This document shows, one piece after another, positions 34,125-44,856 of a DNA stretch of 64,000 nucleotides. The notes under the pieces were generated by a model. The model did no database searches and was not told the DNA's origin. It saw nothing but the letters and a program-made list of their open reading frames with translations. The position numbers and the translations under genes are program-made. How positions within the stretch are numbered: the first letter of the stretch is position 1; each line of letters begins with the position of its first letter. The stretch comes from Epichloe hybrida (Eukaryota; Ascomycota; Sordariomycetes; Hypocreales; Clavicipitaceae), in contig JAFEKR010000011.1 of NCBI GenBank assembly GCA_019022495.1, positions 1,612,001-1,676,000 of the forward strand, read 5' to 3'.

Positions 34125-37029
34125 GTTTCCACCATTGGCGGGCGATGGCTTGCACAGTGAGGATACGTGCTTATTTCGTCGTGACTGGCTCGGACCGTGC
34201 TCTTGAATCTGGGAGGTGGGGGGTTATGTGCTAATCTACCTGGTAGAATAGGCCATGTGGAAGGGAGGATGGTTGATTCAAGCAGATTCGTAGCATCTCG
34301 TACCCGCCGTCTCGTCTTGTCTTGGCTTCACCAGGAAGCTTCAGCGTTCACTCACTTAGTTTACTCTACATTTAGTCCGCTATCTTGTCTTGTCTTCACC
34401 AGGAAGCTTCAGCGTCCACTCCTTTAGTTTACTCTACATTCAGTCCGCTATCTTGTCTTGGCTTCACCAGGAAGCTTTAGCGTCCACTCACTTAATTTAC
34501 TACATAGTTAGTTTCAATGCCCGCAGAGCGTGACGCGAATTGGACCTCCAAGAGAACATTGGCCACATTGTTGGCTATCCAAGTGCATTATTAGTGACTG
34601 GTGTCGAAGTGCTGAACGCTTCCATGAAGACGAATGGAAGACGAATGGTTAAAATGCCAATTACTGAATTTTAAATCCAAACTATAGGTCAATATTCAGC
34701 TTAATTTACACCCTTTTTTAGTTGCAACGTAACACCCATGGCGCAATCCCTTGTGAGAAACCACTGTCACATGGTAGGTGAAATGTACTGGGACCGCGAA
34801 TGGATGCACAACACCTCATGCAGCTGATGCTGTTTGGTGACTGAGATTGAGGCGTTGGGCAGCATCATCGAGGTTGTGGCCAATATTGGGCGCTTTGATT
34901 TCTCAGGCATCAAAACCAGCTGTGACAGGTTTCAACAAGTACTCCGGCACGGCCTAACTAGGACATTCCTTCACAAAGAGCACGCCTTGACCGGTTTTAG
35001 ATAAACGTCTTATCGTTTTGCCACTTCTTGACCAAGCCTTGAACAACCATGTTTCTGAATCAAGGACATTTCCTCACCACATCTCATGGCCAAGGACAGT
35101 TTATGGCCGAGAGTTGTCACTTCTTGACCGAGGACATTTCATGACCAACAACACTTCTTGATCAAGGGTTGACCGAGGTGTTTCGCCTCACCACTTCACA
35201 TGTAGACGTTCACAGGCGTGATGTGGATTGTGTTTGTGTCTCAAGGGGTATGATCATTTCGTGCACGCGCCGTGTCTTGCTAGAACCCATCGCCCGAGAT
35301 GCCCCTTCCTGGACACATGCATCATGGTTTCTCAAATTCCAAATTGAAGTCGACTGCTCGTGATGAGACGTTGGAGTGTCATGCTGACAGGAAGATCAAG
35401 ACGTCGGTGATTTCATTCGTTTGACACAACTTGGATATTGCCTGCCAATACGCCCTGCGACTCCACGATTCGTCCCCCTTGGTCGCTCATACCAATGGCT
35501 TCTGGCCGCTCTGATTCCCTAGCATCGGCATCGACCTTGCCAGTATCCCGAAGTAGCCAAATTGTAGTTTTCAACACCAGCTATTTCATGCAGCCCAGAC
35601 CAATAATGGCCATCCACTATCATCTCTCCGTCGATACTGGCCCCTCTATGGTGCGGCAGTTTGACTGTGCGATCGTTCCATGTAAGCCGAGACTGTCATG
35701 ACTAGTCTTCCAGCAAGTCTCAACACAGCTGCCGTCAGATCTGATGACTGTCGGAATCTGCTCGGCCGCCGAATTCTTCCGCATTCACAGCATACTTCTC
35801 ATGGCCCACCTGCCTTCTTCGGTGCAGCCTAGAGATACGATTTTCATCCACTTGCGGTGAGCCATTGGGCCGACGACGCTTGATCCCTCTCCACGGCTTA
35901 GCATGGCTACCTGGTTGTTTCATGAGCAGTCTAGCAATAGAACATCTGGGCCACGCTGTAGATACGAAACAGGCCCTGGGTGAGCAAAGAACATGGCTGC
36001 CAGCCGATTCTTCGAATCCCAATCGAACGCGGCCCCAAAAGCCCTCGGATTTGAATTATCGGACACTTGGCTGACCTCATCCATGTCGAAAGTTCGCTCA
36101 GTGTTTAGGCTCGAGCAGCCGGACAAGCAGGGGACTCACGTACATCTCGAAAAGGTGTTCAGAGTCTGGACTGCTGTGAATATGGTGGAAGGCCTGGGGA
36201 GTGGTCGGCTATCGGCCTAATCTTCAAAATCATGCCTCAGCTCTGGGATCCGTGGGACAAGAAATTCCGAGCTGTCCACGAACAACAAGTCGTTCGTAGA
36301 GGCAGCAACGTCGCCGTATGCGTCTTTACGTATCGTCTCAACACCATGTGAGCCGAGGGAATCGGATTCGACTCAAGTTATACTGACTAATTATCAACTT
36401 AGGATCCTTTTGTGTGGAGCGGCTCTGCTGTTTAGGAGTGCGGATGGATGGAGGTGGCATGCCTATAAACATCATGCACAACATTATTTCCTTTATGATT
36501 TAATAGAGTTAGATTAATGATGCACTCGTTGCCTAATTGGTTAAGAATGGAAATTTCAATATAACTTCATCGTCCAAGCATTATGAGTTCAACTCTTTTA
36601 AAGGTTTAACGCGAGCTCGACCTCTTCCGCATTAATTAGGCGTGCACAGACATGTTAAATTGAAAAGTATCACCACTGCGTGATATAAACGTCACAAATT
36701 CGATCATACATAATCATAGTTTGCTCGATCTGTCTTTGATTCGACGACTGACACACAAACCTCGCACACTAAGCAGGACATTATAATGTACCTGTTCTTC
36801 GGGAGGTTTAGAGGATCTCGAACCAGAGCAAAATACAATAAACCCAAGGCTTCCAAATCCCGCTCCAACGGTGAACAAACTCCGTCGCATTGAACAAGCA
36901 TACTCGTAGTGACAATAAGATGCCGTCTACGTTGCCAACCATCTTCCCACCGCTGCCTTTGCAAAGTTCCACGTTGCCATGCCAGACAATCATGATCACA
37001 CTTCAACTGAAATCCACAATTATCAAATC
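34125..37029. other. Gene-poor region with a 68-bp minisatellite, no gene supported
   Basis: Island-type composition but no convincing coding sequence. It contains the 68-bp tandem repeat (listed separately) and, at about 34985-35200, several imperfect copies of CACTTCTTGACCRAGG. Around 35430-36360 there are short frames on both strands (for example 35438-35701 plus and 35735-36022 minus) that do not join into a gene by plausible introns; a decayed gene is possible. The stretch 36530-36600 vaguely resembles a tRNA but fails pairing. The right end is the 3' side of the v-SNARE gene. Confidence 0.45.
34312..34504. repeat. 68-bp tandem repeat, three copies
   Basis: Three head-to-tail copies with period 68 bp, anchored on TTCACCAGGAAGCTT at 34327, 34395 and 34463. 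The copies differ by a few substitutions and the last is incomplete. It lies just downstream of paralogue B. Confidence 0.9.
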
Positions 37030-37814
37030 TTAGCGAGTAGCAAGGACTATTGAAACAGTTAGACGTTGTGCGCAGTCAACACCGCAGCAAGAAATATGGG
37101 GTCACGTACCCGAGGGAATGATAATAATGAGCAGGAGAATCAAAATTCCGACGATGATACAAATGCGCATCTTCATATCTTTCCACCACATCTGCTTTCG
37201 AACTCTGTTTGCACCGCGGCGAAAGCCTTGGGCAGAAACAGCCAGGTTGTCCGTCTTATCCTGGAGAGCATCCAGGCGTTGACCTCGATCGTTGGCTTTG
37301 TTGATGTTGTCTCGCAAGATTCCCACGGTGTCGTTGATGTCCTGGAAACACAAGTCAGCACTGCATATGGGCGAGGTGTATTGCGATAGAAAAGAGGGAA
37401 ATTTCCGGATTTCGCGTAACGTGCGCAGCAATGTGGAACAAAGGGTTCTCCATAGTGCCGTCACATTCAGCTGCATCGCTTGCTGCGATCGCGTCATCAC
37501 TGACAAGGCGGCAGCATGGAACGCAGCCGCTACCAGAGAAGAAGGCAGTACGTGGTAAGAGATGGGTGAATCGCACGTAGTTATGACGACCACAGATCAG
37601 GACATTCGAGGCTTGGCAGCAACAGAGGCCTCGCACTTCAGGTCTCTGGGCGTTCGAAATACTCCAGCGTGACGGTTGCAGTCATTCAAGCAAGGCGTGG
37701 AATCTTAAAGCAAGAACAAACCTCCTGAATCTTCTTGACCCGATCGGCGCCAGGTTGCGCAGCATGCTGGCCTGCATCAGCGGGATGAGGGTCATAAGGG
37801 CCTTGGTGGGACAT
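37030..37814 (-). CDS. Synaptobrevin-type v-SNARE (SNC1/SynA-like)
   Basis: Vesicle SNARE acting in fusion of secretory vesicles with the plasma membrane and in endosomal recycling (family knowledge). Exons on the minus strand: 37814-37722, 37341-37110 and 37046-37030, with introns of 380 and 63 bp, giving 113 residues. After a short Pro/His/Gln-rich N-terminus comes the R-SNARE coiled coil (about residues 27-88), with the zero-layer Arg at residue 50 ([11 protein letters not shown]) and the highly conserved [28 protein letters not shown] broken only by this description's spacing. A C-terminal membrane anchor (about residues 91-110, [18 protein letters not shown]) ends VLATR. The 17-nt last exon was chosen because it gives the family's short tail and its intron has a GTCTAACTG branch site. 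An acceptor further downstream would give VEV instead. Confidence 0.93.
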
Positions 37815-39253
37815 TTTGGCGTAGACGGTAGACGGTAGACGTGGAAGAGCCACAGAATGAAGTACGATGGGCGAAATGGGACTAGAAGAGGGCTCGCTAG
37901 ATTGACAGCAACGATGAATCGACGCGGCTACTGGTATTGGCGCGACTGAGTGAAGGCGCTGAGGGTTTTCTTTTGATGGAGTGAAACAATGAGTAAATGG
38001 GCAGAGGGTATTTCGGAGTTGGTGAGAGAGGGACGTCAGGCTTGACGGCTTGCGTTGGCTGGAGGAGGCGAGGCAGCGCCAGCCCCTTCTGAATCCATTG
38101 GCCCAGGGTCTGGGTTGGCGAGGCGAAGCGCTGGCACGGAGGCAACGGGTGAGCGGACCACTCGGCCCAGGCATTTGTAGGCATCTCCGCAAGTACTTCC
38201 TCGCCGCATTTAGGCCATGGGTGACTTGCCACTTGCCAGTCCCGTAATGCTGACACACGTCACTGTCTGAGGTTGGCTGCAAAGTGCGAACGGTGCCGCG
38301 ACCACGACTACGACCACGACTACTGTAAAGATGCTTGCTTCGCTTGAAAATATGTCCGTCCGTAAGGCCTTGAGAATACTGGACTGACCTGATCAACGAA
38401 AAAGGAGATTGGTCGTTTATTCTGATAACAGCTGGACTCCGTGACTCCGTACCTATGATTCTATCACGTGGAACGAAGCACCAGCCACAGCGTTCCTCTC
38501 ATCTGTGAAAGCATACTGTGGCTACTGTTGAGGATTCTGTGATTGGACAACACGTGCAGCCTCAGGGCTGAACGCACCCCGCCATCTCAACTGCATCAAG
38601 TAGTTTCGCACTGGAGTAGAACATTTGCCATTTTCACACATTTCGCCGACGGAAACAATAGATGCTTACCGATTTCCCTTGATTTGAAGCCGGCATTGAG
38701 CCTGTAGGCACTTGAGTTCATGTCATGTCATGTCAATCATGTCATCACCAAAGCGGCCGCAACAAGGTTGGCCGCCTGCAGGTGGAGTTCACTTGTTGGC
38801 GTCATGCCCTGAATTTTCGCCGATCAAATATTAATATCGGATGCTCCCAACAAACAAGCAAGGCAAAGTGAAGTGCGTGGACTGGACCGACTGGATGCGA
38901 ACCCGCAGATCCAGCCCTTTGCAAAGTATCTGGTCTGGCCATTGATCCCTTTGTGTGTATATCACTGGGTCTCTCCTTCCTTCGATGCTGAAGATCGCTT
39001 CCACCCCGCCTCGCGGCATCTCCCGAGTAGAAAACTTCAACGACTGTATGCTGTATGCATTCATCAAGGGCCTTGGTATTCTCGATTAAACACAAGTTTC
39101 TACCCAACTACATCGGGGACCTTCTATTCATCCTACTGCCGCCGGCCTTAACCCATCAGACTGTACGGCTTGATTGCTTGCTGCTCATGGGCCAATGAAT
39201 ACTCGAATGCCATCGACAATTTTGAAGACCTGAGGTGCCGCTACTAGACGACA
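37815..39253. promoter_or_regulatory. Divergent promoter region between v-SNARE and GH76 genes
   Basis: About 1.4 kb between the two start codons. It includes a short repeat TAGACGGTAGACGGTAGACG next to the SNARE start, a TGTCATGTCATGTCAATCATG stretch near 38718 and an ACTCCGTGACTCCGTAC motif near 38436-38452. Several short frames are seen on the minus strand, but none is supported as a gene. Confidence 0.5.
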
Positions 39254-41174
39254 ATGGCACACTCACGACATGGGATTGGCTTCACCGAATTGATGCTTGC
39301 AGCTTTACTGACGCTGACGAACCCTTTTGCTGCGGCTTATGATCTGGATCCTCATTCAACTTGTATGTTTGTCTCTTCACGACAATTGTTGGTCATTTTT
39401 CGGGTTCATACCGCCCTGTGATGTTTGCCTCTGTTGCGAAACTGACACCTCGGCAGCATCCATCGTATCAATCGCCAAGCAAATGACCGCGGATCTTGTG
39501 ACATATTACAATGGCGACAAACCAGGAGGCACACCAGGTCTTCTTCCATTACCGTATTATTGTACGTGGCAGATTCTCCCTTTTAACTACGGAACATTTC
39601 TGGGCTGTTTCCTACTTGGTCATATTGTCTAACTAACTATTGAAGGGTGGGAGGCGGGTGCCTTTCTGGGATCACTGATTGATTACTGGTACTATACGGG
39701 TGATGACCAGTACAACAAACTTGTGGAGCAAGGTCTCCTGTTTCAAGTTGGCGACGACAACGATTATATGCCCCGAAATCAGACCTTGACGGAAGGGAAC
39801 GATGATCAAGGGTTCTGGGGCCTCGCAGTCATGACTGCTGCCGAACACAAGTTCCCTGACCCACCCGATGACCAGCCACAATGGCTGGCACTCGCCCAGG
39901 CAGTCTTTAATACACAAGCCGCTCGATGGGATACCCAACATTGCAGTGGTGGGCTGAGATGGCAAATTTTCAGATGGAATCGGGGGTACGACTACAAAAA
40001 TTCCATTTCACAAGCTTGCTTCTTCGCACTTGGCGCCCGATTGGCACTCTACACCGGCAACAGCTCCTACGCAGAATGGGCGGACAGAACTTGGGACTGG
40101 ATGGTCGGTGTGGGCTTCATCGACCAATACTGGCAGGTTATTGACGGGGGACATATTGGTGCTAACTGCACCGATCATGTGCCTTACCAATTCTCATACA
40201 ATGCCGGAGGTTTTATCCTCGGCGCCGCAGCCATGTACAACTACACCGAGAAGCCAGTGTGGAAAGAGAGACTGGACAACCTACTGACCGGGAGCAAAGT
40301 ATTCTTCACTGGGCCTGAGAAGAATATCATGACCGAAGTCGCCTGTGAACCTGTAAATCTCTGCAATACGGACCAGCAATCCTTCAAGGCCTACGTCAGT
40401 CGCTGGTTGGCTGCAATCACCAAATGGGCGCCGCATACCTATGATTTCGTCATGCCCTACCTCCGAGCTTCGGCTGCGGCTGCCGCTAAGCAATGCGTTG
40501 GGGGAAATAACAAGCGCATGTGTGGCCTGAAATGGAATCAGGACAAGTACGATGGGTCTACCGGCGTTGGTCAACAAATGGCTGCCATGGAGGTCACATT
40601 GGCATGTATGGTGAAAGATCGCCCAGCACCAGTTACGTTTGAGACTGGTGGCACCAGCAAAGGCAGCCCAGGCTCGGGCGGAAACGACATAGGCAGGAAC
40701 GAACCGAGGCCACCTAGTTACAAACCCCTTACAGCTGGTGATCGAGCGGGAGCAGCAATCTTGACCGCCGCTGTGCTCTTAGCTATGTCGACCGCGATTG
40801 GATGGATGCTTGTAGATGAGCGATCAGAAAATTCCGCTGTACAACAATTCAAAGGATCCCAAAAGTCCACGTCGGCGGCCATTCTTGCTGCTTCCAGCGG
40901 CAAGTTGGGAACACGGCCTGGGTCATCGCTCGACGGAAAGGCCGGAGGAATTCGCACCACCAGCAAGCGAAATGCCACGTCTATTGTAGTGGAAAAGAGC
41001 CGATCGATTGAAGCCACCGCTGTCAAGATCGGCCCTGTTCGCAGCGAGAGTGTTGGCACCCCAAAAAGGATGTCTAATATGCCAATTGGCTGGCCACGCC
41101 AAAGCACAAATGCACGTAGCAGCGCTCTGTTGGAAGAGATGCCAATTGAGTCGGCGCCTTCAAGAACAAGTTAG
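39254..41174 (+). CDS. GH76 cell-wall mannosidase of the DFG5/DCW1 type
   Basis: Putative endo-alpha-1,6-mannanase/transglycosidase thought to link GPI proteins to wall glucan at the cell surface (family knowledge). Three exons: 39254-39362, 39457-39561 and 39646-41174 (introns of 94 and 84 bp; the second has a TCTAACTAAC branch site), giving 580 residues. A hydrophobic N-terminus ending NPFAAA is the signal peptide (about residues 1-28). The GH76 domain spans about 35-410, with the adjacent catalytic Asp pair in EGNDDQGFWG (residues 124-125) and conserved YYWWEAGAF, SGGLRW, YNAGGFILGAAAMY and STGVGQQMAAMEV segments. A Gly/Ser/Pro linker leads to one transmembrane helix at about 440-462 and then some 118 residues of basic, Ser-rich tail. 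So this member is anchored by a spanning helix, not by a GPI signal. Confidence 0.93.
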
Positions 41175-41961
41175 CAAGAGGTTGGTTTGAAAATGCGAGG
41201 CATTGGGAATATGAGTTTGGTGAATCGGCGGGTTTGTCCCAATTTTCGTATTGGAATACATTCTTGGTTTCATGGTCTGCCTAGGAAACAGCGCATCGCA
41301 TGTGGCTTTGGAAAGGGGGTTTTCCACGAATGCTTTTCGTCAGCACCAACTGACGGGTATAATTTGTCTCACTCAGGAGATCAAGTTACTACATGCTTGA
41401 CGTACATGATGTAGATGAACTGTACAAGAAATGAGTACATAGTTTGAAGAGAGCACTCAACGGGACTAGGCGGGAAAAAACTAACATTTCACGTTGCCGC
41501 CTTTGGCCCTTCTCACTCAGGCACTATTTAGGCACAGCTCAGTGAGCCATGCCTTGCTCTCCGACAATCTCTACTTTGATGCCACTCGCTCAAATCGCTC
41601 AACGCTATGTCGACTTGGGCGTTGTCCACTTATCTGCTGAGGAAATCTGCCGGCCAGGAGAGAAGATGTCTGATACTCTGATAGACACGTGTTTGATTTA
41701 AAGGCGCAGCAGTAACTGCAATACAAGGAAGGAGCAATCCCCTCCCTTAATATGTATCGTTCGTCTGGAAGACCCACTAAAAGGGGCCATCCAATCCTCG
41801 ATCCAGTCAGTCACCCCAGAGCGGGCGCCTGCTTTCTTTCAATCGCTTGAATCCCCTCGTCGCATTCCATCGAAACTAGACAGCCTTCACTTGGCTTGTC
41901 TGGCCTTCCATCAATGGTACTCTCGCACGACTCATAGACATTCTTCCAGAGTCCAGAAAAC
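41175..41961. other. Intergenic region, promoter of the phosphodiesterase gene
   Basis: About 790 bp between two plus-strand genes. No gene is supported. The last 150 bp are pyrimidine-rich (CTTTCTTTCAATCGC and similar), typical of fungal 5' leaders. Confidence 0.5.
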
Positions 41962-44294
41962 ATGTCGCGAAACAGACTCGACACGAACCACTACTCCATG
42001 GCCGACCGCAGAGACAGCGCCGGCTTGCTGTCGCCCATGGCCTACGACGACGACGCATCCTCTGTCCATTCCCGAAGCGACCAAGACACAGACAGCGACG
42101 ATGACCAATTGCAGCTCCGTGCGCGGAATAGCCGCGAATTGCGCGCCGCCGACAGCATTGTCTTGATGGAGGAGGAGGAACTTGACCGATTGGTGACGAC
42201 CACGAGACAGAAACAGGAGCGGCAGCGCCGCGGCTCCGGACTCTCCGTCCCCAATCCGCTGAAGATTTTCGGCCGCCGACCGAGCTCATCACACCTGACT
42301 TCGCCAAATGCATCCACGGAGAACCTGATGGCCGAAAAGAAACAAGCACGACGGGCCAGACGTAAACAGAAGCGAAACAGAGTACTAGACAACGCCCGCC
42401 ATGGCGAAGACGGCGAACTCATGTACGAGATGGAAGAGGGCGGCATGAAGGACGGGAGCTCAACCGGCGAGAGCACGGAGCGCGAGGACAGCGAGGAGGC
42501 CGACCGACGCCGCCTCAGTTTGGTAACCCAGGCGCGAGGCAAACGGGGCCGCAGCTGGCGAAGATGGATCTTCATACATGCTCTCATCGCCATCGGATTC
42601 ACCATTCTAGTCCTCATCTCGTGGAAGCTGTCGCGGAATCGGAAGCGGGCAACCGCCAAGCAACACCTCGTCAGCAACGGCACGACTCTGTTTGCGCCGA
42701 CCACAATCATTCTCAGCCTAGACGGGTTCCGGGCTGATTTTCTAAATCGAGGGCTAACGCCAAGACTCGGTGCTCTTGTCAAAGAAGGCGTATCACCGCA
42801 GTACATGAGCCCTTCTTTCCCGTCGTTGACGTTCCCCAATCACTATTCCTTGGCCACGGGGCTGTACCCTGAAGCACACGGCATCGTAGGCAACTCGTTC
42901 TGGGATCCCGACCTGCTGGCCGAGTTCTACTACAAGGACCCTGCTCGAAGTCTGGACGCGAAATGGTGGGGAGGTGAGCCCTTTTGGGTCTCGGCCGAGA
43001 AGCAGGGCGTCCGCACCGCCGTACACATGTGGCCAGGCAGCGAGGCCCCCATCCAGGGCATGTTTGCCAGCATCGTCGACAAGTTCAATGGGAAAGAGGC
43101 CCTCGATAGCAAAGTGTCCCGGATCCTGGGGTTACTCGACATGCCGGCCCCTTCCACGGCGCCCTCTCTAGAGAAAAGAGACACCCGGCCGCAGTTAATA
43201 GCTGCCTATGTGCCCAATGTAGACTCCGACGGGCACAAATACGGACCAAACAGCACGGAAATCAGGTCGACGATTCAAAGCGTCGACACCATGCTCGGCA
43301 ACCTATTCAGGGGCCTCGAAGCCCGTAACCTCACCGACATTGTCAACATCATCGTGGTGTCCGACCACGGCATGGCAACCACGGATACCTCACGACTCTT
43401 GCAGCTAGAAGAACTGGTCGACACTTCCAAAATAGAACACACTGATGGATGGCCCCTCTACGGGCTGCGACCAAAGGACGAGAAGGACACACAGATGCTC
43501 TATGATCAACTCAAAGAAAAGGCCAAGTCAAACCCCAACTTTGACGTCTACCTCCGGGACGTGGACATGCCGACAAAATACCACTTCTCCAAGAACCACC
43601 GCATCGCGCCGCTCTGGATCGTCCCCAAGACAGGTTGGGCCATTGTCCAGAAACACGAATTTGTAGTCGACGAGGCCAAAGCGAAGGGCCAGGTATATCA
43701 CCCCCGTGGCCTCCACGGCTACGATCACCAACACCCCCTCATGCGGGCCATTTTCATCGCCAGAGGGCCAGCGTTCCCCCACACTGCCAACAGCATGATT
43801 GAGCCGTTCCGTACGTCACTCCAGGAATTCTTTTTATTCTTTTTTTTTATTTTTTTAACATTCTCCAACTGCAACTAACATGTTTTCCAGAAAACATAAA
43901 CGTCTACAACATCCTCTGTGACTCACTGGGAATCCAGCCCCAGCCCAACAACGGTACGCTTCGGCTCCCTTTCAAACCCGTAGGTAGTCACGGGCCCGGA
44001 AACCAACCGGAACCCGCGGATCCTCCCCCCTCGAGTACCATTCGTCCCACGGAATTCGTCCCCCCCGCTCGTCCCGTGAAACCTACCATCTCAAGCACCT
44101 CACGTGAGGATGGCCCATCGCGGCCCGTCAAAGCAAGCAGTTCTCTTGTTCCAATACCCGCGCAGACTGGGACTACCGAGGGGAAGAATGAGGAGAAAGC
44201 AGATGGGTCTATAGGGGCCAAGGTGAAGGGGTGGTGGGATTGGCTTACGGACAAGGTGGGAGGTGTATGGGATACGATTACGTCGTCAAGTTAG
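41962..44294 (+). CDS. Type II membrane nucleotide pyrophosphatase/phosphodiesterase (NPP family)
   Basis: Hydrolyses phosphodiester or pyrophosphate bonds of extracellular nucleotides and sugar nucleotides (family role; substrate here unknown). Two exons: 41962-43810 and 43891-44294, split by an 80-bp intron with an AACTAAC branch site, giving 750 residues. An acidic then basic cytoplasmic N-terminus of about 200 residues precedes one membrane helix (about 202-221, FIHALIAIGFTILVLISW). The catalytic domain begins SLDGFRADFL (metal-binding Asp254) with the nucleophile Thr290 in SPSFPSLTFPNHYS. Further metal ligands are in DSDGHKYGP (421-429) and SDHGM (467-471), and HGYDHQHPLMRAIF closes the domain. 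The second exon adds INVYNILCDSLGIQPQPNNG, then a Pro/Ser/Thr-rich tail ending in a Trp-rich stretch (KGWWDWLTDKVGGVWD). Both key catalytic groups are present. Confidence 0.93.
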
Positions 44295-44856
44295 CGTTGC
44301 TTTTGAATATATGCCTTTTCTTTTTTTTTGGGATGGGGAGGGTGGGGAATCTTTGTTACTTTACTTTTTCTTTCATCCAACTGGTTCAGTGGGCGGCGAT
44401 CATGGTGTTCAACGTGTACATGTAGTGTTCATAACTTCGCCATCAGAGGTTTTGCATCAATATTCTGGGCATGACGTACATACTATATATGTATATACCA
44501 TGGCATTCAACATCAGGGAATCCCATCATTGCAGACAGTCCGTACGGCCGGACGTGTCAAGGAGTCCCTTTTAATTACAACTATATAATATGTGTATGCC
44601 GGGCGTTTCATCTTGCCGCAACGTATGTTTAATTTAATTTACAAGCAATATGTAACCCCGTTCATTTACAGGCAACACGTGACCATCTGGCGTGCGCTCA
44701 ATAATGTTACAAACCCCGCTCCAAAAGGGAAACAGGTAAGGACAGGATTTGTGGACTTGGTTTCAGCAGCTTCCACGTGGAGGAGGTGTAAGATACGAGA
44801 AGAGAAAGAGAAAAGTTGCGGCATGGGCTTGCCGTTTGTTCATGGTTGGACGTTCT
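44295..44856. other. Shared 3' region of two convergent genes
   Basis: About 560 bp between the stop codons of the phosphodiesterase and the HsbA-like gene. No gene is supported; it presumably holds both 3' UTRs. Confidence 0.6.

Noticed and set aside
36525..36605. tRNA-like stretch (TTGCCTAATTGGTTAAG ... GAGTTCAACTC)
   Set aside because: The A-box-like part is plausible, but acceptor and T stems do not pair properly and there is no good B box, so at most a decayed tRNA-derived sequence.
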